Positions 22,588 through 29,864 of a DNA stretch of 39,271 nucleotides are shown piece after piece. The notes under the pieces are model-generated. The model saw only the letters and a list, made by a program, of their open reading frames with translations, ran no database searches and was not told the DNA's origin. Within the stretch, counting starts at the first letter, position 1. Each line of letters begins with the position of its first letter. The translations under genes were made by a program, and so were the position numbers. Origin of the DNA: Bacillota bacterium (GTDB lineage Bacteria > Bacillota > Clostridia > Oscillospirales > Ruminococcaceae); contig JAEWBS010000066.1 in the NCBI GenBank assembly GCA_023391005.1, positions 1-39,271 on the forward strand, read 5' to 3'.

Positions 22588-23247
22588 TCAACAATCCGTT
22601 GCGGGCAGTGCCGGCTCTAAACCCAGCGCCACGCGCAGCGCATTGAGTGTTCTTTGCGGCGTACTGTCCGACACGACGGTCAGCAGCATCCCGCGGTCTT
22701 GATAAAACGCCGTCACCGGCGCGGTGTCACGGTGATAGACCTTTAGGCGGTCGGCGATGGTCTGGGGCGCGTCGTCCGCCCGCGCGACAACCGGCCCGCC
22801 GCAAACATCACAGACGCCCGCCACCTTAGGCGGCATTCCGTCGAGGTTATACCCCGCGCCGCACTGCGCGCAGACGCGGCGCGACGCCATACGGGCGATG
22901 ACAATGTCATCCGCCACCGTGAGCAGCACAGCCGTGTCGACCGTGACGCCGATGGCCTCCAGTCCCTGAGCCTGCGCAACCGTTCGGGGCACGCCGTCTA
23001 AGATATAGCCCGTGCCGCAGTCGGGCTGGGCCAAGCGCTCCTTGACGATCTGTAAAATGAGATCATCGGGCAGCAGCTGACCCGCCCGCATCAACCGGTC
23101 AACCGCTTCGGCGGTACCGCCACCCCTTTTGACGGCGGCCCGCAGCATCTCGCCGGTTGAGATATGCGGAATGTTAAATATGGCGGCGACACCCTTGGCA
23201 AGCGTGCCCTTTCCCGCGCCGGGGGGCCCGAGCAAAACCATTTTCAT
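22588..23247 (-). CDS. adk: Adenylate kinase, zinc-type, probably a second copy
   Basis: A 219-residue nucleoside monophosphate kinase (ATP + AMP to 2 ADP). The P-loop is GPPGAGKGT and the AMP-site segment is HISTGEMLRAA. The LID domain carries CAQC and CDVC for a structural zinc. YILDGVPRT replaces the near-invariant FILDGFPRT. Start taken at ATG 23247; an ATG at 23259 touches the Shine-Dalgarno GAAAGGAG (23260-23267) and is unlikely. It stands alone, not between secY and map in a ribosomal protein operon where adk usually lies, so it may be a paralogue. The gene order places it after uup on the minus strand, with a weak dyad between (about 23359-23392). Confidence 0.92.
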   Translation of the reverse strand: MKMVLLGPPGAGKGTLAKGVAAIFNIPHISTGEMLRAAVKRGGGTAEAVDRLMRAGQLLPDDLILQIVKERLAQPDCGTGYILDGVPRTVAQAQGLEAIGVTVDTAVLLTVADDIVIARMASRRVCAQCGAGYNLDGMPPKVAGVCDVCGGPVVARADDAPQTIADRLKVYHRDTAPVTAFYQDRGMLLTVVSDSTPQRTLNALRVALGLEPALPATDC

Positions 23248-23415
23248 GATAAAGGACATCTCCTTTCAAGAAAAAACCTGTTTTAGCGCGGCGGGGCGCT
23301 GCCCCGACCGGTCTTATAGATCAAACGGCTTACAATACCATTTTAAACCAAAATAGACTGTTTCGCAAGTCCTAGCGGCGCTGCGAAACGGCGCGGGCAC
23401 AAATTTTTGGGCGAA

Positions 23416-25191
23416 TTATTGCGCGTCAATTCTCTCGGCCAGCTCGTTGAGATAAACCCACCGCTCGGTTTTAGCCTCAAGCGCCGCCTTGAGCATATCG
23501 AGCTGCGCCGTCAGCTCCTGTAGGCGAACATAGTCGCTGGCGGCCTGCGAAAGCGCGTGGGTACAGTCTGCAATCTGCGCCTCAAGCGCCGCGATATCGT
23601 CGTCGATCGTCTCAAACTCCTGCTGCTCTTTAAACGAGAACTTTAGCTTGCGCGGTTTTTGCGGCGCTTCTCTCGGCGCAGCCGCCTCCTTCTTGGGCTC
23701 GGACTGCTGCGCGGGCGGGCGCTTTTCGGCGTAGTCGCTGTAGTTGCCGGTGTAGCAGGCGATTTTACCGTCGCCGCCCACCTCAAAGATCGATTCGGCC
23801 ATCTTGTCAAGAAAATAGCGGTCGTGCGAGACGGCGATGACCGCGCCGGGGAAGGACTCGAGATAATCCTCTAAAATGGCCAGCGTTTCGATATCGAGAT
23901 CGTTGGTCGGCTCGTCGAGCAGTAATATATTCGGCGCGGCGATGAGGATGCTCAGGAGATACAACCGCCTGCGCTCGCCGCCGCTGAGCTTGCCGATCGG
24001 GGCGTATTGCAGGTCGGCGCCAAACAGAAAGCGTTCAAGCATCTGCGAGGCTGAAAAAGTGCCCTCGTCGGTCTTAACCTCGCCCGCAATGTCGCTGATA
24101 AAGTCGTAAACCCGCTGGGCGGGGTTCATCTCGCGCCCCTCCTGCGTAAAATAGCCGATCCGCACCGTCGAACCGGTGTCGACGCTGCCGCTGTCGGGCG
24201 TGATACGCCCCGCGATGAGATTGAGCAGCGTCGATTTGCCCGCGCCGTTTTGCCCGACAATGCCGATGCGGTCGTTTCTCTGGACGCTATAGGAGAAATT
24301 TTCAATGACGATTTGCCCGTCAAAGCCCTTGGAAACCGCCTCAAGCGCGATGAGCTTTTTGCCTAGACGGCTGGAGGCGGTCGAGAGCTGCACCGCGTCG
24401 TCGGCGACGGGGGCCGACTGGCCTTTTAACGCGTCGTACCGCTCGATGCGGTCGCGGCTTTTGGTGCCGCGCGCGCGTGGGCCGCGCATAATCCACTGGT
24501 ATTCCCGGCGCAGAATCGCTTGCCGCTTGCGCTCGCCGGCCTGCGCCATCTCGGCCCGCTGCGCCTTTAGCTCGAGGAATTTGGAATAGTTGGCCTCGTA
24601 GGTGTAGAGATTGCCGTGCGAGACCTCGACGATGCGGGTGGCGACCCGCTCGAGAAAATAGCGGTCGTGCGTCACCATGATCAGCCCGCCGGTAAAGCGG
24701 CTCAGCCGCTGCTCAAGCCAGACGACCATGTCGCTGTCAAGGTGGTTGGTCGGCTCGTCTAAAATTAGCACCTCAGCCGGGCAGAGCAGCGTGGCGGCCA
24801 GTGCCGCGCGCTTGCGTTGTCCGCCTGAAAGAACGCCGATTTTAGCGTCAAAATCGGGGACGCCAAGCTTTGCCAGCATCGCCCTGATCTCGTAGTCGTC
24901 AATATCGCCAAACCGTGCCGCGACCATTTTCGACACCTGCTCAAAGACGGTGAGGTGATCTTCCATGGCCGGGTTCTGCGGCAGATAGGCGATTTTAAGG
25001 TTCGGGTTGACCGAAACAGCGCCGGAATCGGGCTGCTCGTCCCCCGCGATGATTTTTAGCAGCGTGCTTTTGCCGGTGCCGTTGATACCGACAATGCCGA
25101 CGCGGTCGCGCTCGTTCAAATAAAGCGAGACGTCCTGCAAAAGCTGCTTGGTGGCATAATTTTTAGAAAGATGCTCGGCGGATAACAGCAT
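23416..25191 (-). CDS. ABC-F ATPase, Uup-like
   Basis: A 591-residue soluble protein with two ATP-binding cassettes and no membrane segments. Cassette 1: GINGTGKST, LSGGQRKR, LILDEPTNHLD. Cassette 2: GQNGAGKST, LSGGERRR, LLLDEPTNDLD. Between them is the ABC-F linker (about residues 200-260, basic, RREYQWIMRGPRARGTKSRDR). The C-terminal ~70 residues form a coiled coil like the DNA-binding tail of Uup. ABC-F proteins act on ribosomes; Uup-type members affect ribosome quality and transposon excision. AGGAG lies 6 bases before ATG 25191. Confidence 0.92.
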   Translation of the reverse strand: MLLSAEHLSKNYATKQLLQDVSLYLNERDRVGIVGINGTGKSTLLKIIAGDEQPDSGAVSVNPNLKIAYLPQNPAMEDHLTVFEQVSKMVAARFGDIDDYEIRAMLAKLGVPDFDAKIGVLSGGQRKRAALAATLLCPAEVLILDEPTNHLDSDMVVWLEQRLSRFTGGLIMVTHDRYFLERVATRIVEVSHGNLYTYEANYSKFLELKAQRAEMAQAGERKRQAILRREYQWIMRGPRARGTKSRDRIERYDALKGQSAPVADDAVQLSTASSRLGKKLIALEAVSKGFDGQIVIENFSYSVQRNDRIGIVGQNGAGKSTLLNLIAGRITPDSGSVDTGSTVRIGYFTQEGREMNPAQRVYDFISDIAGEVKTDEGTFSASQMLERFLFGADLQYAPIGKLSGGERRRLYLLSILIAAPNILLLDEPTNDLDIETLAILEDYLESFPGAVIAVSHDRYFLDKMAESIFEVGGDGKIACYTGNYSDYAEKRPPAQQSEPKKEAAAPREAPQKPRKLKFSFKEQQEFETIDDDIAALEAQIADCTHALSQAASDYVRLQELTAQLDMLKAALEAKTERWVYLNELAERIDAQ

Positions 25192-25424
25192 GATTTCTCC
25201 TTGTCGCCCGACACCGGTTATGAATATAAGGCCGCATCGGGTTGTATCTGCAATTGTAATGCCTTTATTATAGTATAAATTCGGCCGCTTGTACGCTAAA
25301 TCGGTTAAAAATCGGTTTTAAAATGAAAAGCTGCGCCGGATATCGCGGGGCACAAGAATGGAAAAGACGAAAAAATAAATGGCGCGCCAGCTATTGACTA
25401 TTTGTGCGCACGATAATACACGTA

Positions 25425-25436
25425 ATGTACGTACAT
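25425..25436. promoter_or_regulatory. 12-bp palindrome upstream of the first RHH gene
   Basis: ATGTACGTACAT is a perfect palindrome just before the GGAGG of the 25452 gene, downstream of TTGACT (25394) and GATAAT (25412), which are not at standard spacing. A second palindrome, GTGCGCAC, is at 25404-25411. They are candidates for autoregulation by the ribbon-helix-helix product. Confidence 0.4.
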
Positions 25437-25451
25437 GAAAGGAGGGGCGCA

Positions 25452-25631
25452 ATGGCGCAAAAAAAACTTGGCCGTCCGCCGTCGGACGATTCCAAGAAGG
25501 ACAGAATTTTTGTTAGGGTAGACCAAGCGACACAAGATAAGCTCGAGGAATGCGCGCAGTTGCTGGATACCACCCGCTCGGAAATTGTCCGCAAGGGAAT
25601 CGACATGGTGCACGACAGCCTGAAAAAATAA
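25452..25631 (+). CDS. Ribbon-helix-helix (CopG/Arc-like) small protein, copy 1
   Basis: A 59-residue protein from ATG 25452 with GGAGGGG upstream. The beta strand RIFVRVD (about 21-27) is followed by two helices (QATQDKLEECAQLLDTT and SEIVRKGIDMVHDSL), the fold of MetJ/Arc/CopG DNA-binding proteins. A short basic GRPPSDDSKK tail precedes the strand. It pairs with the similar gene at 25829. No toxin partner is visible. It is likely a repressor, possibly of its own promoter. Confidence 0.85.
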   Translation: MAQKKLGRPPSDDSKKDRIFVRVDQATQDKLEECAQLLDTTRSEIVRKGIDMVHDSLKK

Positions 25632-25747
25632 GAAAAGCGGCGCATTGTCCAGCAACAACGCACGCCGCTTCTCCACCCCAACAACGCCCGAAGGCACATG
25701 CGGTGTAAATATTTTATCATACGCCGTTATTTCTTTCAAGCTGTTGG
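25631..25747 (+). other. Foldable 3' element, copy 1
   Basis: Directly after the first RHH gene. Stem A: AAGCGGCG (25635-25642) with CGCCGCTT (25663-25670). Stem B: CCAACA (25678-25683) with TGTTGG (25742-25747), enclosing CGGTGTA (25701-25707) with TACGCCG (25720-25726), one G-T pair. The same arrangement follows the second RHH gene. Not a standard terminator, since no T run follows. Possibly a structured RNA or part of a duplicated unit. Confidence 0.55.
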
Positions 25748-25768
25748 CTCTGTCTATAAAAGTTTATA

Positions 25769-25810
25769 TTGACTTTTAATCCGTACAACAAGTATAATTT
25801 TAATACGGAT
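25769..25810 (+). promoter_or_regulatory. Promoter with flanking inverted repeat before the second RHH gene
   Basis: TTGACT (25769-25774), an 18-base spacer and TATAAT (25793-25798). The inverted repeat ATCCGTA (25779-25785) and TACGGAT (25804-25810) brackets the -10 element, a natural operator for a dimeric repressor. Confidence 0.7.
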
Positions 25811-25828
25811 AGAAAGTGAGGTGGCAAA

Positions 25829-26017
25829 TTGAGTCCGAAAACAGGCAGACCCCATTCCGAAAACCCAAGGCAAATGCGTGTCGAAACAAAAATGACAGCG
25901 ACAGAGCTTGAAAAGCTCGATTATTGCTGCACGGTTAGCGGAAAGAATCGTTCGGAAATTATAAGAGAAGGCATTGATACCATATATGCTACGCTTTATA
26001 ATCAAGAACAAAAATAA
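25829..26017 (+). CDS. Ribbon-helix-helix small protein, copy 2
   Basis: A 62-residue paralogue of the 25452 protein, sharing the GRP tail start, the strand MRVETKM, and the second helix (RSEIIREGIDTIYATL versus RSEIVRKGIDMVHDSL). The start is TTG 25829 with GAGGTGG 4 bases upstream. It has its own promoter with a flanking inverted repeat, and is followed by the same foldable element as copy 1. The pair therefore looks like a tandem duplication of gene plus 3' region, with diverged promoters. Confidence 0.8.
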   Translation: MSPKTGRPHSENPRQMRVETKMTATELEKLDYCCTVSGKNRSEIIREGIDTIYATLYNQEQK

Positions 26018-26137
26018 GAGAAGCGGCGCAATGTCAATCAACAATGCACGCCGCTTCCCTACACACCAACAGCGCCCGAAAGCGATGCGGCGTAAATATC
26101 ATATCATACGCCGCCGCTTCTTTCAAGCCGCTGTTGG
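26017..26137 (+). other. Foldable 3' element, copy 2
   Basis: Stem A: AAGCGGCG (26021-26028) with CGCCGCTT (26049-26056). Stem B: CCAACAGCG (26066-26074) with CGCTGTTGG (26129-26137), enclosing GCGGCGTA (26087-26094) with TACGCCGC (26107-26114). Compared with copy 1 the loops have drifted while the stems are kept or lengthened. It ends about 28 bases before the DUF6809 gene. Confidence 0.55.
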
Positions 26138-26164
26138 CAACACATAATGAAAGAAGGATGTTTG

Positions 26165-26464
26165 ATGCAGAGCATTTTAGAGGAATTCGCTTACGGCAAC
26201 CTCGCGCTGCGCCCTCGGCTTTCTGAGCGCAGCCCCGAATACCGCGAGGCGGTGCGGGTGCTATCCGGCAACGCCGAAAAGCTTCGCGCCGGGCTTAGCA
26301 CCGACCAAAGAAGTCTGTTTGAAAAATATGTCGAGATACAGGGCGAGGTCAGTCGGCTGACCGAGATCGGCACGCTGCTGCATGGCTACCGGCTGGGGTT
26401 GATCATGGCGTCGGAGGCATTTGTGGGGCTGGAAGATTTAATCGCCAATGTGACGCAGGATTAG
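26165..26464 (+). CDS. DUF6809-family small protein
   Basis: A 99-residue helical protein opening MQSILEEFAYGNL, then a hydrophilic helical part ending in GYRLGLIMASEAF. This matches the pattern of the small clostridial DUF6809 family (short N-terminal EE-[LF]-x-YGN motif, C-terminal G-F/Y-x-LG). Function unknown. GAAGG lies upstream of ATG 26165, and the stop is TAG. It follows the second foldable element, so it may share a transcript with the RHH genes. Confidence 0.8.
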   Translation: MQSILEEFAYGNLALRPRLSERSPEYREAVRVLSGNAEKLRAGLSTDQRSLFEKYVEIQGEVSRLTEIGTLLHGYRLGLIMASEAFVGLEDLIANVTQD

Positions 26465-26602
26465 CGTCGAAAACGGCCTTCAGTTTATAAGGGTGGAAAA
26501 ACGCGAAAAAACATGATACAATAGCCGCGTTCGACGATAAATTTTAAAGCGGCCGCGCCGTTTGCGGCAGACGAAGATTCGATTTTATTATAAGGAGACC
26601 CT

Positions 26603-28156
26603 ATGAGCATATTAAATGTCAGCCATGTCACCCACGGCTTTGGCGCGCGGCAGATTCTAAAGGACGCGTCGTTTCGGCTGCTCAAAGGCGAGCATATCGG
26701 GCTGGTGGGCGCCAACGGCGAGGGCAAAACGACCTTCCTCGATATTATCACCGGCAAGCGCATGCCCGACGAGGGCGAAATTTCGTGGTGCAACCACATC
26801 ACAACCGGCTATCTCGACCAGTACAGCAGCCTTGAGCGGGGCAAGACGATCCGCGATATTCTGCGCACCGCCTTTGCGAACATGTACACGCTCGAGACCG
26901 AGATGCTTACACTCTACGACAAAATGGGGGACTGTTCCCCCGAAGAACTCGACGCGCTGATGGCCGACGTGGGCGAAATTCAGGAGATTTTAGACCACAG
27001 CGGCTTTTATACACTCGACACCCGCATTGAGGAATACGCCAACGGATTGGGGCTGGGCGAAATCGGCCTTGATCGCGACGTGTCGGAGCTCTCGGGCGGG
27101 CAGCGCGCCAAGATTCTGCTGACCAAGCTGCTGCTTGAGAACCCGATGATTCTGATTCTCGACGAGCCGACCAACTTTCTAGACGAGAACCACATTGCCT
27201 GGCTCAAGCGCTTTTTGCAGAATTACGAGAACGCGTTCATCCTCGTCTCGCACGACATTCCATTTTTAAACGACGTCGTCAATGTCATCTACCACGTTGA
27301 AAACGCGACGCTCACCCGCTTTAGCGGCAATTACGACCAGTTCATGACGCTCTACGAGGTCAAAAAGCGCCAGCTTGAGCAGGCCTATGAAAAGCAGCAG
27401 AAGGAGATTGCCCAACTTGAGGATTTTGTCGCCCGCAACAAGGCGCGGGTGGCGACCTCCAATATGGCTAAAAGCCGCCAGAAAAAATTGGACAAGATGG
27501 ATATTATCGAGCTTAGTAAGGAGAAGCCCAAGCCCTCCTTCGCGTTTACCTCTGCCCGCACGCCCGGGCGCGAAGTCATTGTCGCGAAGGGTCTGGTGCT
27601 CGGCTATGACGAGCCGCTGACCCGCCCGGTCGATGTGCTCGTCGAGCGCAACCAGAAAATCGCCGTGCGCGGCGTCAATGGGCTGGGCAAATCGACGCTT
27701 TTAAAAACACTGCTCGGACTGATTCCCCCGCTCGAGGGAACGGTGGAACATGACCAGTTTGTCGAGGCCGGTTATTTTGAGCAGGAGGAAAGCCGCAGCG
27801 ATCGCATTGCGCTTGAGGAGATCTGGCACGAGTTCCCGGGCATGACCAACGGCGAGGTGCGCGGGGCGCTGGCTAAATGCGGCCTGACCGCAGACCATAT
27901 CACGACCCAGATGCGGGTGCTCTCGGGCGGTGAAAACGCAAAGGTGCGGCTGTGCCGGCTGATGCTGCGCCCGATGAACCTGCTGGTGCTCGACGAGCCG
28001 ACCAACCATCTCGATGTTGAGGCGAAGGCGTCGCTTAAAGAAGCGATTCGGGCGTATAAGGGCACGGTGCTGCTGGTCAGCCACGAGCCGGAATTTTATA
28101 ACGATGTGGTCTCGATTGTCTGGAACGTCGAGGATTGGACCACCAAGCTGGTTTGA
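26603..28156 (+). CDS. ABC-F ATPase
   Basis: A 517-residue ABC-F protein distinct from the one at 23416. Cassette 1: GANGEGKTT, LSGGQRAK, LILDEPTNFLD. Cassette 2: GVNGLGKST, LSGGENAK, LVLDEPTNHLD. The linker (about 245-300) is long, basic and helical (KKRQLEQAYEKQQKEI). There is no C-terminal coiled coil, unlike Uup; the overall layout is closest to YbiT/YdiF-type members. It is likely a ribosome-associated translation factor; antibiotic protection cannot be judged from sequence alone. ATAAGGAG precedes ATG 26603. GATACAAT near 26514-26521 may be its -10 region. Confidence 0.92.
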   Translation: MSILNVSHVTHGFGARQILKDASFRLLKGEHIGLVGANGEGKTTFLDIITGKRMPDEGEISWCNHITTGYLDQYSSLERGKTIRDILRTAFANMYTLETEMLTLYDKMGDCSPEELDALMADVGEIQEILDHSGFYTLDTRIEEYANGLGLGEIGLDRDVSELSGGQRAKILLTKLLLENPMILILDEPTNFLDENHIAWLKRFLQNYENAFILVSHDIPFLNDVVNVIYHVENATLTRFSGNYDQFMTLYEVKKRQLEQAYEKQQKEIAQLEDFVARNKARVATSNMAKSRQKKLDKMDIIELSKEKPKPSFAFTSARTPGREVIVAKGLVLGYDEPLTRPVDVLVERNQKIAVRGVNGLGKSTLLKTLLGLIPPLEGTVEHDQFVEAGYFEQEESRSDRIALEEIWHEFPGMTNGEVRGALAKCGLTADHITTQMRVLSGGENAKVRLCRLMLRPMNLLVLDEPTNHLDVEAKASLKEAIRAYKGTVLLVSHEPEFYNDVVSIVWNVEDWTTKLV

Positions 28157-28228
28157 CGACTAAACGGCGCTCGACCTCAAAATTAAAGCGTGTGCGACCT
28201 GTTCTTTAGGCTGCTGCTCGCTGTCTGA

Positions 28229-28293
28229 AAGGGCCGCCATCCGCAAAATTCGCGGATGGCGGCCCTTAAACTGCCGGAAAAAGTTATACCTTT
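28229..28293. repeat. 16-bp hairpin followed by the dispersed motif (copy E)
   Basis: AAGGGCCGCCATCCGC (28229-28244) pairs with GCGGATGGCGGCCCTT (28252-28267), followed by AAACTGCCGGAAAAAGTTATACC, a diverged form of the dispersed motif. The hairpin sequence resembles the one at about 4231-4265. It lies about 70 bases after the ABC-F gene. Confidence 0.65.
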
Positions 28294-28861
28294 ATCTGTA
28301 TTCAAATAAAATCGTACCAGTTTTCATAATCCATCTTTTATGGCGGCAAAATAATATTAGAATCAGAATGGGGGAATTCCGGCAGGAAGGTTTCTGAGGT
28401 GCGCAGCCCCCCATTCCCTATACTTTCCATTCCGTTTTACTATATCAGACACGGCTACGGTTTGTAAATAACTGTAGCCGTTGTTTGCCTTATACCACAG
28501 CGCTTTGTCATCGTGCGTAAATTAAAGGTGCACCCGGCATTTTATCCGGGTCAGGGGGCATACCGGCGCAGCATTGTCTAAAAGCGGCGTCGCGCTTTTG
28601 ATTAGGCGGGCTGTGGACCAAATGACAGTGGTTGCAGTGCGATTGGCCGCAGGATGCTAGATTATACGGACTTCGTTAACAGTGCGGTTATTTTGTCGCC
28701 AAATTTTGTATATATATGTGCGGTTTCGCACACCATATATGTGCACGACCGCACAGGCGCACAATCGGGGCAGATGCAGCTTGTACAAACTTCATTGGCG
28801 AATATTGTGCAGGATGTGGCGATGCTCCTGCAAAAAAAGTCGAAGACGATCGCTTTATAGG
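28294..28861. other. Gene-poor gap with several hairpins
   Basis: Dyads: GAATGGGGG (28366-28374) with CCCCCATTC (28408-28416); CGGCTAC (28452-28458) with GTAGCCG (28474-28480); and CCCGG...CCGGG (about 28534-28549). A direct repeat TTTTGT-N7-TTTTGT is at 28691-28709, and an AT-rich imperfect dyad around TATATATGTGCG follows (about 28708-28742). Short open frames at 28654-28860 have no ribosome binding site and are not supported. Confidence 0.4.
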
Positions 28862-28889
28862 TTGGCATGATATTTGCTTAATATATAGA
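28862..28889 (+). promoter_or_regulatory. Probable promoter of the pxp operon
   Basis: TTGGCA (28862-28867), a 16-base spacer and TATAGA (28884-28889), about 28 bases before ATG 28918. The direct repeat TTTTGT-N7-TTTTGT lies about 155 bases upstream. Confidence 0.5.
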
Positions 28890-28917
28890 CGACACCAAAT
28901 CAGAGGGAGGAAGTTTT

Positions 28918-29682
28918 ATGTATAAGGTAGACCTGAACAGCGATCTTGGCGAGAGCTTTGGCGCGTACACCATTGGCATGGACGCTGAAATTCTCAAATA
29001 TGTCTCCTCGGCCAACGTGGCTTGCGGCTGGCATGCAGGCGATCCCGTCGTGATGGAACAGACGGTAGCCGACGCGGCAGCCGCCGGCGCCGCCGTAGGC
29101 GCACACCCCGGGTTCCCTGACCTGATGGGCTTTGGCCGCCGCAACATGGTGGTTACCCCCGCCGAGGCGAAGGCCTATGTCAAATATCAGCTCGGCGCGC
29201 TCATGGCGTTTACGAAGGCCAAGGGCGTTCCAATGCAGCACCTCAAGGCGCACGGCGCGCTTTATAACATGGCGGCGGTCGACGAGGCGCTGGCCGAGGC
29301 CATCTGTCAGGCTGTTTATGAGGTTGACTCCAGCATTATTCTACTCGGGCTGGCAAACAGCAAAATGATCTCAGCGGCCGAAAAGGTAGGCCTGCGCGCC
29401 GCTTCCGAAGTGTTTGCCGACCGCGCCTATAACGAGGACGGCACGCTCGTTTCAAGAAAGCTGCCCGGTTCGGTTATCCACGACAAGGAAGTTGCCATTG
29501 CCAGAACGGTGCAGATGGTGACGCAGGGCACCGTCGAGACGGTGACCGGCAAGGTGATTCAAATCAAGGCCGACTCGATCTGTGTGCACGGCGACAACCC
29601 CAGCGCGCTGGAATTTGTTAAAAATATCCGCGCGACGCTTGAGAAAAACGGCGTGACCATCTGCAATTTAACGCAGCTTTAA
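28918..29682 (+). CDS. pxpA: 5-oxoprolinase subunit A (LamB/YcsF family)
   Basis: A 254-residue protein. With PxpB and PxpC it forms the prokaryotic ATP-dependent 5-oxoprolinase (5-oxo-L-proline to L-glutamate). Family motifs: VDLNSDLGESFGAY at the N-terminus, ANVACGWHAGDP, GAHPGFPDLMGFGRR, HLKAHGALYN and the C-terminal CVHGDNPSAL. GGGAGGAAG lies 6-8 bases before ATG 28918. It is the first gene of an operon in the order A, transporter, B, C, ycsI, close to that of B. subtilis ycsF-ycsG-ycsI-kipI-kipA, but with ycsI moved to the end. Confidence 0.96.
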   Translation: MYKVDLNSDLGESFGAYTIGMDAEILKYVSSANVACGWHAGDPVVMEQTVADAAAAGAAVGAHPGFPDLMGFGRRNMVVTPAEAKAYVKYQLGALMAFTKAKGVPMQHLKAHGALYNMAAVDEALAEAICQAVYEVDSSIILLGLANSKMISAAEKVGLRAASEVFADRAYNEDGTLVSRKLPGSVIHDKEVAIARTVQMVTQGTVETVTGKVIQIKADSICVHGDNPSALEFVKNIRATLEKNGVTICNLTQL

Positions 29683-29684
29683 AA

Positions 29685-29831
29685 AGTGTTGCAGCGTCTG
29701 CGGTCGGGGTATTCACCAACCGGCTGCCGACAGGCGATACCCACATGCTAACCGAGAGCCGTGCCAAGGCGTTTGTCGCGGCGGCGGTCATCCCTGACCG
29801 TTGCACACTGCATTTGGCCAACGGCGCATAA
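29685..29831 (+). other. Possible gene fragment between pxpA and the transporter
   Basis: One frame (ending TAA 29829-29831) reads like protein: VGVFTNRLPTGDTHMLTESR, then AKAFVAAAVIPDRC and TLHLANGA. There is no ribosome binding site and no convincing start other than an internal ATG at 29745. It could be the tail of a gene whose front was lost, or chance. Not recognised. Confidence 0.25.
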
Positions 29832-29864
29832 GCCCGACTTGATGAACAGGAGGAAAAATTCATT

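Noticed and set aside
25452..26017. Type II toxin-antitoxin pair
   Set aside because: Both small proteins are ribbon-helix-helix paralogues; no toxin-like gene adjoins either.
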